Origin: Myxococcales bacterium
Lineage (GTDB): Bacteria > Myxococcota_A > Polyangia > Polyangiales > Polyangiaceae
Assembly: GCA_016706225.1 (NCBI GenBank)
Contig: JADJKB010000013.1
Coordinates: 1-64,000 of the forward strand
Direction: 5' to 3'
Length of the DNA stretch: 64,000 nt
The notes beneath the pieces are model-generated. The model was given only the letters and a program-made list of their open reading frames with translations, ran no database searches and was not told where the DNA came from. The translations under genes and the position numbers were made by a program. The number at the start of each line of letters is the position of its first letter. Within the stretch, counting starts at the first letter, position 1. Positions 16,273 through 26,400 of the stretch are shown here, piece after piece.

Positions 16273-16278
16273 TATGCT
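16273..16278 (+). promoter_or_regulatory. -10 hexamer TATGCT, leaderless-type
   Basis: TATGCT lies 10 bases before ATG 16289 of the sigma-54 activator gene. Confidence 0.45.
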
Positions 16279-16288
16279 CGCCGCGCGC

Positions 16289-17626
16289 ATGCGCTTCACT
16301 CGCACTACGAACCGGATCCCGGTGGCCGCGGGGCCGCGACCGGCGCGGCTCTCGGTGCTGCACGGGCCCGATGCTGGGCTCGAGGTCGCGGTGCCGCCGG
16401 TGGGGGTGGTCGTCGGGGCTGATGCGTCGGCGGACGTCGTGCTCGCAGACGAGGCGGTCTCGCGCCGACACTGCTCGCTGGTGCCCAAGGGCGACGGCTT
16501 CGAGGTGACGGACCTCGGCTCTCGCAACGGCACCCTGCTCGACGGTGCGTCGATCCAGAAGGCCACGGTGCCGGTCGGCGCGGTGCTCCGCGTGGGTGGG
16601 ACGCTGATTCAGCTGGTGCCGGCCGACGAATCCGTGCTGATCCCACCCAGCCTTCGGGCGGAGTTCGGGGCGCTGGTCGGTGGCAGCCTGGCGATGCGAC
16701 AGGTGTACTCGGTGCTCGAGCGCGCCAGCACCTCCACCGCGCCAATCTTGCTGCTCGGCGAGAGTGGGACGGGCAAAGAGCTCGCGGCCCGGGCGGTGCA
16801 CGAGCACAGCCCGCGCAAGGACGGCTCCTTCGTGGTGTTCGACTGCGGTGCGTCGAGCGAGACCCTGATCGAGAGCGACCTGTTCGGACATCAGCGGGGT
16901 GCGTTCACCGGCGCGACCGGAGATCGCCCGGGCGCGTTCGAGCTGGCCCACGGAGGCACGCTGTTCCTGGACGAGATCGGTGATCTGCCGCTGGGCCTCC
17001 AACCCAAACTGCTGCGCATGTTGGAGACCGGCGAGGTAACCCCACTCGGCGGGCGCAAGCCGGAGCGCTACGACGTGCGAGTGGTCGCGGCGACCCATCG
17101 TGATCTGGCGGAGGAGGTCCTGCGCGGCGGATTTCGCGGGGACCTGTACTACCGGCTGGCTGTGGTGGAGGTGCACCTGCCGCCGCTGCGGCAGCGGCTG
17201 GAGGACGTCGAGACCCTGGTGAAGGTGCTGCTCGCCCGCGAGGGGCGCCCCGCGGACGACGTGCGGAGCGACAACCTGGATCGCCTGCTCAGTTATCACT
17301 TCCCAGGCAACGTCCGCGAGCTCAGGAACATCATCACGCGCGCGGTCGCACTCTCACCGCCCGGCACGACCTTTTCGGGCATGCCGATCTTGCTCGCCGG
17401 CAGCACCGCGAAGCAGGACACCGAGTGGGTGGCGCGGGCCGATCGTCCATTTTCCGAGGCAAAATCCGAGCTCGTTGCGCGCTTCGAGCGCGACTATCTC
17501 AAGGACCTGTTGATCCGCGCCGGGGACAACGTGTCGCAGGCGTCGCGCATCTCCGGGGTCGATCGCAAACACCTCTACCGCCTGCTCGAGTCCGCCGGAC
17601 TGAAACGTCTCAAGTCGGAAGCGTGA
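16289..17626 (+). CDS. FHA-domain sigma-54-dependent transcriptional activator
   Basis: A 445-residue protein. The N-terminal FHA domain (about 20-110, with SRRHC 58-62 and GSRNGT 77-82) binds phosphothreonine. The central AAA+ domain has Walker A GESGTGKE at 157-164, the sigma-54 contact GAFTGAT at 204-210 and Walker B GTLFLDEIGD near 223-232. A Fis-type helix-turn-helix is at about 400-445. Such activators convert Ser/Thr kinase signals into transcription in myxobacteria, and three complete Hanks kinase domains lie in this window. The stop overlaps the next start as TGATG, so it heads a three-gene operon with two envelope proteins. Confidence 0.93.
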   Translation: MRFTRTTNRIPVAAGPRPARLSVLHGPDAGLEVAVPPVGVVVGADASADVVLADEAVSRRHCSLVPKGDGFEVTDLGSRNGTLLDGASIQKATVPVGAVLRVGGTLIQLVPADESVLIPPSLRAEFGALVGGSLAMRQVYSVLERASTSTAPILLLGESGTGKELAARAVHEHSPRKDGSFVVFDCGASSETLIESDLFGHQRGAFTGATGDRPGAFELAHGGTLFLDEIGDLPLGLQPKLLRMLETGEVTPLGGRKPERYDVRVVAATHRDLAEEVLRGGFRGDLYYRLAVVEVHLPPLRQRLEDVETLVKVLLAREGRPADDVRSDNLDRLLSYHFPGNVRELRNIITRAVALSPPGTTFSGMPILLAGSTAKQDTEWVARADRPFSEAKSELVARFERDYLKDLLIRAGDNVSQASRISGVDRKHLYRLLESAGLKRLKSEA

Positions 17627-18279
17627 TGCGCTCGCGGCTGGTGCACGTAGCAGGCGTCCTCTTCGTTCTCTGCGTATCGACGACGCCGGTTCGCGCGCTC
17701 GCCGACGACAGCTTGCCCCGCGTCGACGCGAATGCACTCGGTCCGAACGCGGAGTCGTTCGACGACCGCCATCGCCCCGAAGCCAGCCCCTGGGTCGAGC
17801 GGCCCTATGCAATCGAGGCGGAGCTCGGGCTGGGCGCGCCGCTCGGGCTCGGGGGCGTGGCGTTCGACTGGAGCCCCAGCCCGGGTTTCTCCTGGAATCT
17901 GGGCGCCGGCGTCGGTGAGAGCACAAAGAGTCTACAGCTCGCGAGCAACGTGCGCCTGCGCTTGATCGTCAGCCACGGATTTGCTGCCGGGGCAGAGGGC
18001 GGCCTCGCGGTCGGACGCTACGAGGAACACTCGGACTGCCCGAGCGGGCGCTGTCCGCCGGCCTGGCGCTGGGACCACGCGGTCTGGGGCAACATCGGCC
18101 TGATGCTCGAGCGCCGCACCGACTCCGGGCTGTCGTTGCGCTGGAGCTTCGGCGCGGCGGGGATCTTCAACCTGACGGCCGCCGAGTGTGTGCGCTGCGA
18201 CGCCACGGACGAACCGAACCTGTGGCACACGACGGTGCCGTACACCCTCGTGGCGGTGGGTTGGGCGTTCGGCGCATGA
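17626..18279 (+). CDS. Exported beta-barrel-like protein
   Basis: A 217-residue protein with a clear signal peptide (cleavage near RALA-DD). The mature part is made of short alternating Gly/aromatic strands, with a final strand ending Trp-Ala-Phe-Gly-Ala. This suggests a small outer-membrane beta barrel of about eight strands. A Cys pair lies in one loop (CPSGRC) and another in CVRC. Its start overlaps the activator stop by one base and its stop overlaps the next gene as ATGA. The exact family is not recognised. Confidence 0.75.
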   Translation: MRSRLVHVAGVLFVLCVSTTPVRALADDSLPRVDANALGPNAESFDDRHRPEASPWVERPYAIEAELGLGAPLGLGGVAFDWSPSPGFSWNLGAGVGESTKSLQLASNVRLRLIVSHGFAAGAEGGLAVGRYEEHSDCPSGRCPPAWRWDHAVWGNIGLMLERRTDSGLSLRWSFGAAGIFNLTAAECVRCDATDEPNLWHTTVPYTLVAVGWAFGA

Positions 18280-19754
18280 TCCGCCGCTCTTGGCCGCTCT
18301 TGGTGCTCGCGCTCCGCGCCACGCCAGCGTTTGCCGACGGTCCCCTGGGTCCGAACGGTTCGGCACTCCGCACCAGTGACTACAGCGTCGATCTCGCGGG
18401 CGGTCCGGTGCTCGCAGGACCGCGCGCGCTCGGGCTAGCTGGTGCGTATGTGGCCATCGCCGAGGGGGTGGACGGGAACCAGCACAATCCCGCTGCGCCC
18501 GCCGTGCGCGCGGCGTGGTCGGCGACCCGCGTCGACTACGACGCGAGCTTGGGCCTGCTCTTTCCTGGCACCCTCGCGAGCACGGACTTCTACAACACGG
18601 GGCGCGGGCGCACGGATCTGCGTCGCAGCGATCCCCAGGAATTCACGCTGCTCGCGCCGTCCGGAAATCTCCAGGTTGGTCCCTGGGGTGTGGGCGTCGG
18701 ACTCGAGCTCTTTCGTTATGGGTTGCTCAGAAAACCAGACCCGACCTTGGGGGGGCAGAGTGAGATCATCCGTGCGCAGTTCAGCACCGTGCGCACGTTC
18801 CTCGCGCGCGCAGTAGACGACGGTCAGCTGGTGGGGGGCATCGGGTTGCACGTCACCGCGCTCGACGTGACCACCGCGAACGAGATCTTCTCGCGCAAGG
18901 GCAACGTGTTCACGACCCGCGGTGTGAGTTTCGAGGGGGGCTTGCTGTGGCGGCCCACCGGCGAGCGTTTTCGCGTCGGAGTCGCGGTCCGCGCGCCGCT
19001 CACGACCGACGTCGACGCGCGGGGCGAGCGAGTGGGTGGGGACATCGTGCTGCGTGACCCCACGAGCCCGAACGCCATCTGGCTGCCGCGGCGGGTCAAA
19101 CGCCCTTGGAGTAGTGACCTTGGTCTGGCGTTGCAGCTTGGCCCACGGCCGCTGAACGTGGCCTGGCTGGATCCGGTGGTCGTGATGCGACGGGTAGATG
19201 ACTACCTGGAGCGCCGCGAGCGAGCGCGGGCAGAGGAGCTAGACCGAGCGCGGCGCGCGGGGCCCGACGCGGAAGAAGCCGCGCGGCTCGCCGCTGAAGC
19301 CGAGGCGAGCAACGACGTGACGTATCGAGCCCAGGAGCGCGAACGCGTCGCTGAGCTGCTGCACCGCCGGTATCTCGCCATGCCGCGGCGTTACCTGCTG
19401 CTCTCCGCGCAGCTTCGCATCGACGGTGACGTGAAGAACAGCGTCGGCGTCGAGTCATTCCTGCAAGGCTACGTCGATCGGTCCGGCGAACGGGTCACGT
19501 ACACTCCGCGGCTCGGTGTCGAGACCGAGGCCATCCCGAACTGGGTCAAGCTGCGCGTCGGAAGTTACCTCGAGCCGACGCGCTTTCGCGAAAACACCCC
19601 ACGCACCCACGCTACCGTGGGAGTGGACACCCGCCTGTTCGAGTGGAGCCTGTTCGGCCTTCTGCGCGACGACGACAAGCTGGCGCTCGGCGCGGCCCTG
19701 GATACGTCGCGTGAGTACCTGGGCTGGGCGGTGTCCTTGGGGATCTGGCGTTGA
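18276..19754 (+). CDS. Outer-membrane protein, OmpP1/FadL-like, with coiled-coil insert
   Basis: A 492-residue protein from ATG 18276 with a signal peptide (TPAFA-DG). The start of the mature protein (GPRALGLAGAYVAIAEGVDGNQHNPA) has the OmpP1/FadL-like pattern of Gly-Ala-rich plug followed by Asn-Pro-Ala. Many amphipathic strands follow. A charged helical segment at about residues 325-400 (Glu/Arg/Ala) interrupts the barrel and may lie in the periplasm. It is the last gene of the operon led by the FHA/sigma-54 activator. The transported substrate, if any, is unknown. Confidence 0.75.
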   Translation: MIRRSWPLLVLALRATPAFADGPLGPNGSALRTSDYSVDLAGGPVLAGPRALGLAGAYVAIAEGVDGNQHNPAAPAVRAAWSATRVDYDASLGLLFPGTLASTDFYNTGRGRTDLRRSDPQEFTLLAPSGNLQVGPWGVGVGLELFRYGLLRKPDPTLGGQSEIIRAQFSTVRTFLARAVDDGQLVGGIGLHVTALDVTTANEIFSRKGNVFTTRGVSFEGGLLWRPTGERFRVGVAVRAPLTTDVDARGERVGGDIVLRDPTSPNAIWLPRRVKRPWSSDLGLALQLGPRPLNVAWLDPVVVMRRVDDYLERRERARAEELDRARRAGPDAEEAARLAAEAEASNDVTYRAQERERVAELLHRRYLAMPRRYLLLSAQLRIDGDVKNSVGVESFLQGYVDRSGERVTYTPRLGVETEAIPNWVKLRVGSYLEPTRFRENTPRTHATVGVDTRLFEWSLFGLLRDDDKLALGAALDTSREYLGWAVSLGIWR

Positions 19755-19907
19755 GCGGGGGAGCGCGGCAAGTGTGGAGCGCTAGCGGCACGAATCCAGC
19801 ACCAGCTGACCGCCGATTGGGCCAGGGCCGAACAAGTAACCCTCGTCCCCCACCACGAACAGCCTGCGTCGATCGGTGGCCCGGTCCCCGCGGAGCTTGC
19901 AAAAAAA

Positions 19908-21260
19908 TTAGGGCGCGGCCTGACCCGACTGAAAGATGTGGAAGACGTTGGGCGCGGTGTCGAAGCTGGCCTCCGAAACGGCGTAACCCATCGCTGCTGC
20001 GCCCTCGGCCACGCTGCAGGCGCCCGTGAAGCGCCCGTCGGGTGCGTCGAGCACGCGCTCCACTTTGGGTGCGCCGCTCGTGTCCCGCTGCACGCCTTTG
20101 CCCCCGGCCGCGACCGGCATCACGAAACAACCGCGGTAGCCGGTGCCCGCGGGGGGGACCGGGCCCGCGGGGGTTGCGATCAGCCAGGTCTTGCCCTGCG
20201 CCACGAACAGCTCGGGTGCGTTGACCTGGGGCAGGCTGCCGCCAAGGCAATGAGCGTCGGAGGCCTCGAGTAGACGGGACGCGTAGAGGAAGGTCTTGGC
20301 GTGATCGAACGAACGCAGGAGCTCGATGCGGATCGAGGACGGAGAGCCGAGCTTCACACAGCCGACAGCGAGCTCCAGGACCCCGCCTTGCCGCCACATC
20401 ACGTCCGGCTCCGTCAAGACCACGCAATCGGCCAGCGCCGGGAAGCTCGTCGCAAGCGTCTTGGCGCCTTTGCTCGAGAACTCGGACTCGCTGTTCCACC
20501 CGACGACCTTGCCTTCGTCGGTCCAGGTGAGGTGAGGCTCGGCGGCGGTGAACAAGGAGATGTAGCCGAGGTCGTACTGCAGCTTGTCCTGACCCATGAC
20601 CAGGTACGAGTGGGCAAAGAGCTTCCAGCGTCGGGTCGTGTCGGGATCATCGGCGTCGAAGACCAGAGACGAGACTTCGTGGATCAGCTGACCGCTGCAG
20701 GTCCCGCTCGGACAGCGCGGGGAGCCGACGGGCACCGGCACGGTCGCGGGCTTCGACTGGTTCGCCGCGGCGACGAAGGTCCACGTGGCACCCTGGTCAG
20801 TCGAGACGGCGATGCGAGTCGAGATGTCGTTCTGGGCGATCACACCGGAGTAACTCATGGCTCCCGCGGGTGCGCCCAGCGGGTACTCGATGCTGGGATC
20901 GAAGATGCCAGCGGCCGCTCCGGGGTCGTTCTTGATCGAGACCTCCTTCGCGGTCTTGGGATCGACGTAGGTCGGCGCCGGCAGGGTGGCCTTGCAAGTC
21001 GAACCGCCGCTGCCGCTCGCGCCACCCCCTCCGCTCATGCCGCCGGCGTTGGTCCCGCCGCCGCCCGCGCCGCCGGCGTTGCTGCCACCCGCGCTGGTGC
21101 CGCCGCTGCCTCCGCTCGTGCTGCCGCCGGTTCCGCCGCCGCTGCCGCTGCCCGCCTTGCCGCCGTTCGATACCGAGTCCGTGCTGCCGTCGCTTCCGCA
21201 CGCGGAGGCGAGGCCGAGGCTGAGCACGACGGACACGAGTCGGGTGATGGAGTTCGTCAC
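19908..21260 (-). CDS. Beta-propeller (BNR/sialidase-like) lipoprotein
   Basis: A 450-residue protein from GTG 21260. Signal peptide and Cys (LASAC) are followed by a Gly/Ser/Asn linker of about 75 residues and a globular domain of about 340 residues. A clear Asp-box (STDQGATW) and repeated strand patterns suggest a five- or six-bladed propeller of the sialidase/glycosyl-hydrolase type. Catalytic residues cannot be assigned, so hydrolase activity is uncertain. Several Cys in the domain probably form disulphides. A run of seven T follows the stop on the minus strand, a possible weak terminator. Confidence 0.7.
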   Translation of the reverse strand: MTNSITRLVSVVLSLGLASACGSDGSTDSVSNGGKAGSGSGGGTGGSTSGGSGGTSAGGSNAGGAGGGGTNAGGMSGGGGASGSGGSTCKATLPAPTYVDPKTAKEVSIKNDPGAAAGIFDPSIEYPLGAPAGAMSYSGVIAQNDISTRIAVSTDQGATWTFVAAANQSKPATVPVPVGSPRCPSGTCSGQLIHEVSSLVFDADDPDTTRRWKLFAHSYLVMGQDKLQYDLGYISLFTAAEPHLTWTDEGKVVGWNSESEFSSKGAKTLATSFPALADCVVLTEPDVMWRQGGVLELAVGCVKLGSPSSIRIELLRSFDHAKTFLYASRLLEASDAHCLGGSLPQVNAPELFVAQGKTWLIATPAGPVPPAGTGYRGCFVMPVAAGGKGVQRDTSGAPKVERVLDAPDGRFTGACSVAEGAAAMGYAVSEASFDTAPNVFHIFQSGQAAP

Positions 21261-21267
21261 TTCGACC

Positions 21268-21273
21268 AGGCTA
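21268..21273 (-). promoter_or_regulatory. -10 hexamer TAGCCT, leaderless-type
   Basis: On the minus strand TAGCCT lies 7 bases before GTG 21260, fixing the start of the propeller lipoprotein. Confidence 0.5.
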
Positions 21274-21382
21274 CACCCGCTCCGAGTGGCCGACAAAGCC
21301 GGCCCGGGCGTCGTCCGCGGCTGACCCGGGCCGTCGCTTCCGCTTGAATCGCGCGCGGGATCCGAGGCATCCTGCGTGGTCG

Positions 21383-21739
21383 ATGAGGTGGGTGAAGGCC
21401 GCTTGGCTGGCGTGCGCAGCGCTCGCATCAATCAGCATCCTGCCGAGCTGCAGCAAGGCTTCGGCGGCCGACGGCGCGCCAGAAGGACCGGCGCTGTTTG
21501 CTCAGACCTGCGCGCGCTGTCACGGCCTCTCGGGCAAGGGTGGGCCAGCGCTGGGGCCGGGGCAGCCGGGACCCCGGAACTTCACGGATCCGGTATTTCA
21601 GGCGGCGCGCACCGACGAGCAGATCGAGGCGGTGATCCGCGGCGGCAAGGGTGGCGTGATGCCGGCGTTCGGCGCCGTCTACTCGGACGCGCAGATCACC
21701 TCGCTCGTCGCCCATGTACGCACGTTCAACGGGAAGTGA
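21383..21739 (+). CDS. Monohaem cytochrome c, probable lipoprotein
   Basis: A 118-residue protein from ATG 21383. The signal segment contains a lipobox-like ILPSC. A class I cytochrome c domain follows, with CARCH at 43-47 for covalent haem attachment and GVMPAFG supplying a distal Met. It carries electrons in the periplasm. CATCCT lies 9 bases before the ATG. The next gene, a dihaem cytochrome, starts 4 bases after the stop, so the two are probably co-transcribed. No terminal oxidase or dehydrogenase gene is in the window. Confidence 0.85.
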   Translation: MRWVKAAWLACAALASISILPSCSKASAADGAPEGPALFAQTCARCHGLSGKGGPALGPGQPGPRNFTDPVFQAARTDEQIEAVIRGGKGGVMPAFGAVYSDAQITSLVAHVRTFNGK

Positions 21740-21743
21740 AACG

Positions 21744-22709
21744 ATGAAGATTGTGAAGCGGGTCTTGCTGGCGCTGGCAGCGCTGGTCGTTCTGGGTGTG
21801 AGCGCGCTCTTGGTGCGGTTCTACGGCATGCTGCCGAAGGCGCGCGCGGCCGAGAACCTGACCGCGCCGAACACTCCCGAGGCCATCGAACGCGGACGTT
21901 ATCTGGTGCACCACGTGACCGGGTGTGTCGGTTGCCACTCGAAGGTGGACGAGACCCGGCCCGGCGAGCCCCTGGTCGAGGGACACGCGGGCGAAGGCCG
22001 CGATTTCGGCGACGTCCCCGGCTTCCCGGGTCACATCCGTGCCGGCAACCTCACACCCGACAAAGCGACGGGCATCGGCGGCTGGACCGACGGCGAAATT
22101 GCGCGGGCGATGCGCGAGGGGATCGCCAAGGACGGTCGAGCGCTGTTTCCGATGATGCCGTACCAGTCGTTCGCCAAGACGCTGTCGGACGCCGACACCT
22201 TGGCCATCATCGCGTACCTGCGCACGTTGCCGGTGATCAAGAACGACCCCGGGCGCATGGAGGTCAACTTCCCGGTCTCGATGTTCATTCGGGCGGCGCC
22301 GGCGCCGCTGAGCCAGCCCAGCGCCGGCGCGCCGCCGGATGGAGTCGACCGCGGCAATTGGTTGCTCACCGCGGCGAGCTGCCACGATTGTCACGACAGC
22401 GTGAACCAGCGGCGAGAGCCGCTCCCGGGCATGTCCCTCGCCGGCGGAACCCCGTTCAACGTGCCGGGCAAGGGCCAGGTGCTCTCGGCCAACATCACGA
22501 GTGACCCCGCCACCGGGATCGGGAGTTACACCGACGACGACCTGATGCGGGTCTTCAATGAGGGTGTCGGCAAAGATGGCCGGGCGCTCTACGGCATGCC
22601 CTGGCCTTATTACAAGGGCATGACCGATGGCGACAAACGAGCGCTCATCGCTGCCCTGCGCACCGTCAAGGCGGTGACCCACGCCGTCGCGCCGCCGCCG
22701 TTCAAGTGA
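21744..22709 (+). CDS. Dihaem cytochrome c, membrane-anchored
   Basis: A 321-residue protein with an N-terminal hydrophobic helix (about 7-28) that may remain as an anchor. Two cytochrome c domains carry CVGCH (61-65) and CHDCH (213-217). Each half has the ...NLTPD/NITSDPATGIG...GRALF/Y..MP motifs typical of the cytochrome subunits of alcohol/aldehyde dehydrogenases and related periplasmic c-type cytochromes. The catalytic partner is not adjacent. It follows the monohaem cytochrome by 4 bases. Its end overlaps the convergent kinase-gene remnant by 8 bases. Confidence 0.88.
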   Translation: MKIVKRVLLALAALVVLGVSALLVRFYGMLPKARAAENLTAPNTPEAIERGRYLVHHVTGCVGCHSKVDETRPGEPLVEGHAGEGRDFGDVPGFPGHIRAGNLTPDKATGIGGWTDGEIARAMREGIAKDGRALFPMMPYQSFAKTLSDADTLAIIAYLRTLPVIKNDPGRMEVNFPVSMFIRAAPAPLSQPSAGAPPDGVDRGNWLLTAASCHDCHDSVNQRREPLPGMSLAGGTPFNVPGKGQVLSANITSDPATGIGSYTDDDLMRVFNEGVGKDGRALYGMPWPYYKGMTDGDKRALIAALRTVKAVTHAVAPPPFK

Positions 22710-23421
22710 GGGGCGGTTCGAGGGCGCCGCACAGTTCGAGCGTCCGGGCGTGCTCTGGCACGCGGTAGAGGAAGCTCTGCCTCAGCTCCGGATCCGAGAC
22801 CTTGCTCGCGCGGTCGAGCAGGCGGTCTCGCGCGGCCAAGAACAAGGAGCGGGCGCGCTCGGCGTCGCCGGCGGCGGTGAACACCTCTGCGGCGGTCAAG
22901 CGCGCCAACCCCTCTCCGTCCTCCACGCTGCCGAGCGTCTGCAACAGCTCCGTGGACTCGTTGGCGTAGCGAACCGCCGCATCGAGCTGACCGCGACCGA
23001 GCTCGGCCCGAGCGGCCAACGCGAGCGCCAGCACGCGGTTCGGTCCGTCGGACAGCTCTGCGGCGTGGAGCGCGGACTCGAGCGCCGTGTCGAAGTCCGA
23101 TGCCAGGTTCAACAGGGCCGCCAGGTACGTGTGCGAGACACACTCGATCCAGCGATCACGCTGGCTGACGGCGTCATCGATGGCCGCCCGCTCGATGCCA
23201 ATGCCCTCGGCCAGATCCCCGGCGAGCGCGACCGCGTAGCCGAGGTTGTGTTTGGCGATGGCGCGGGTGAGCGCGAGGTTCATGCGCTCGGCGCGGGCCA
23301 GCGCGTCGCGCAAGATGGACTCCGCCCGGTCGTACTGGCCCAGCGCGATGTGAGCAAACCCGACGCTGGTCTGAAAGGTCACGCTTTGACGTTCATCCTC
23401 TGCGCGGTCGAACTCGCGCAC
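22702..23421 (-). pseudogene. C-terminal TPR part of the PknK-like kinase, after an in-frame TAG
   Basis: This 239-residue frame is in the same phase as the kinase gene at 23437 and is separated only by the codon TAG and five sense codons. It consists of TPR-type helices (the GFAHIALGQYDRAESILRDA block and several more). These continue the TPR array of the upstream part, so the two pieces are best read as one 1274-residue gene broken by a nonsense codon. GTG 23421 could restart translation, since AGGAG lies about 12 bases upstream. Read that way, it would be a separate helical protein. Confidence 0.75.
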
Positions 23422-23436
23422 CGCAGCCTCGGTCTC

Positions 23437-26400
23437 CTACAGGTAGGTCGAGGCGTCTCCGGCGACGAGCGCGGCGTAGCCGCGGGCGCGGGCGATCCAG
23501 CCGCGTCCCGCGTGGTCACTCGCCGAGAGATGACTCTCACTCGCCAGCAAGGCGGCGAAGATCCGCTTGGCCAGCTCGTTCTCGCCGGCGCGCAGCGCGG
23601 GCACGGACAGCTGCGCGAGCACGAGGGCCCGCGCGGCCGCGGTGAGGGGAGAGTTGTCGGCCGCGATCGTCTCGAACAACTCCTTGAGCGCGGCGTGGCG
23701 ACCGGAGCGCGAGGCGATCTTCGCCTGTTCGCCCAGCGCCACGTACCAGCGGGGGGACAGCGGCTCGAACAGCTCGGCGGCGCGTCGGGCGGCGGCTTCC
23801 CGCGCCTCCGCGGCGCCGCGCCACTGGTGCGCCTGGCTCATCAGCAGGTAGACCTCACCCGCGAGCTCTCCTGTCGCGCCCGCCGCGAGTGAGCGCTCAC
23901 AGTGTTCGACGGCGCGCTCGAAGTCGTTGCCGCCGATGGCGTGCTCCGCTGCGCGCCGATAGAGCGGCGCGGCCTTGGCGGGTTCTCCGCCGCGCTGCCA
24001 GTGCTCGGCCAGGAGCAGAGGTTCGCGCTCCCCGACCGAGAGTAACCAGTCGGCTGCCAGGCGGTGCCCGAGCCGCTGATCTTCGGCGGTGAGCATCGAA
24101 TAGGCGGTCTCGCGCACGAAGGTGTGGCGAAAGACGTACTCTTCGTGGCCTCCGAAGCGTGAGTCCCGGCGTCGGGTGACCAGCTCGCGCTCGGCGAGGC
24201 GAGCCAGCTCCGCGGTCACCGAATCGGGCTGCCGGCCGAGCAACTGCGCCACTCCGGCTGGCCAGAACAGCTGACCGAAGACACTTGCCGCGCGCAAGAC
24301 CTGTCGCTGCTCCGGATCGAGCTGAGCGACGCGGGCCTCGGCGACCGCCAAGATGCTGCCGGGCAGGGCGTCGTCCTCCGCCCCCTCCGCGACGGCGCGG
24401 ATCAACTCTTCGAGGAAGAATGCGTTTCCGCTCGCGCGCTCGACCACGGTCTGCACTCGAGCCTTGTCGATGCCGCTGCCCAGCATGCTCTCCACCAGTT
24501 GCTCCGCGGCCCGCCGGCCCAGCTCCGACAGCGGCAGAGAGATCGCGCGCCGCTCGGCCCACAAGTTCGGGAAGCGCTCCCTGATCTCGGGGCGCGCCAG
24601 CGCCAGCACGAACAGCGGCCGATCGGCGTGCTGGCGCAGCGCCGCGTCCACGAAGCGCACGCTGCCCCAGTCTCCCCAGTGCAGATCTTCCAGCACGAGG
24701 ATCACGGGGTGCTCCGCCAGCTCGCCTTCCAGGAAGTCCTCCCAGCCCGCGCGCATCTGATCGCCCATTCGCAGAGGGTCGTTGGGGCGGGCGGCTTCGT
24801 TTTCACCCACCACGACATCGACCAACGCCTCGGCGATGCGCTCCGCCTGCCCCGAGTCGCGAGCCCGCGCAGCCCGGGAGTGCAACAACCGGAACACGTC
24901 ACGCCGGTGCGCGCCCAGCGAGACTCCGAGGCCACCGCGCAGCGCACTGCCGAGTACCCCGAAGGGTGAGCCCTCGGCCATGGGATCGGCGCGGCCGAGC
25001 CAGATCGCCGGCAGCGAGCTCCCGGCCTCGCGCGCCACCGCCGGCGCCTGGCGCAGCAGCTCGTAGCGGATGCGGCTCTTGCCGATGCCGGCGTCGCCGC
25101 TGACGATAGCGACCCGCGCCACGCTGTCCGCGAGGGTCTCGCTGAGCAGTGACTGCAGCACCGCGAGCTCACGCTCGCGCCCGACACACGGGGTTGCGCG
25201 ACCGAGGAGGCGGCGGAGCGGCGTGGGGTCGGGGCGCTCTCCCAAGACCTGCGCGCGCCCGCTCGAATCGTCGCGCAGCTCGAGATGAAAGCGCGCTTCG
25301 AGCAGGCCTCGACTCACTTGATCGACGAAGATCCCGCTGGCACCAGCATCGCTCAGGGCCTGGGCCCGCGCGACCACGCTCTTTTCGGGGTCCTTGAGAT
25401 CGCTCGTGGGCCCAGCCCCCGTGGCGAGCGCGAGGGTGAGCCCCGGGGCAGTGCTGCGGATCTGAAGCGCAGTGCGCGCTGCGTGTGCCACGACGTCGCT
25501 GGCCGTGCCCTGGGTAGCAAACACCAGCGCCAGGTGTTCGCCACGCCGTTCGAGCACGCTGCCGCTGCGTGCGGCGATCGGCGCCAGGTCGAGGGCGGCC
25601 CTTGTGCCGTCCTCGACGCCGCTGATCAGCAGCACGCAGGTAAAACGTTGCTCGGCGAGGGTGAGCACCGCGCCATCGCGTGCCGTGCGACTTCTCGGTG
25701 GTTCGACGTCCTCCCCGACGAACAGGCTCGAGAGCGCACTCGCCGCGGCGTCGCCGTTGGGCGGGCGGGCCCGGGGCTCCTTGGACAAAAAGAGCGCGGT
25801 CAACTCGTCCAGCTCCGGCGGGACGCCGTCGCGCACATCGCTGACGCGTGGCACTGGTGACATCAAGAGCTCCGAGAGCACGAGCTCGATGGGGCCGTCG
25901 GCGAGCAGGGGTCGACCTGTCAGGCAGCGAAACAGGATCGCGCCAATGCCCCACACGTCCGCGGTCGGGCCGACGTCATGGGCTCCCCGGGCCTGCTCCG
26001 GCGCCATGTAGCGCGGGCTGCCGACGATCACCCCGGTGACGGTGAGATCTCCGGACGTCAGCCCCTGACGTGCGATGCCGAAGTCGAGCACGCGCACGTC
26101 GTCCAGCGAACCCTTGACCAGGAAGATGTTCGACGGTTTCAGATCACGATGCACCACCACACGCCGGTGTGCGGCTCCCATCGCGGAGGCAATGCGGGTC
26201 GCGACTCGCACGGACTCGGCCGCGCTCAGCTCGGCGCGGTCGAGTCGCTGCGCCAGGCTCTCCCCCTCGAGCCACTCCATCACGAGGTAGGGCCCTTCAT
26301 CAGAGGTCCCATGCGCGACGTACTTCACGATCCCCGGGTGGTCGAGCTCGGCGAGCAGCTGCGACTCGCGCAGAAAGCGCTCCCCCTCGGCGCCGGCGCG

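Noticed and set aside
23437..23439. Pyrrolysine decoding of the TAG in the giant kinase
   Set aside because: No context such as methylamine methyltransferases, and Gln (CAG) is the simple ancestral codon.
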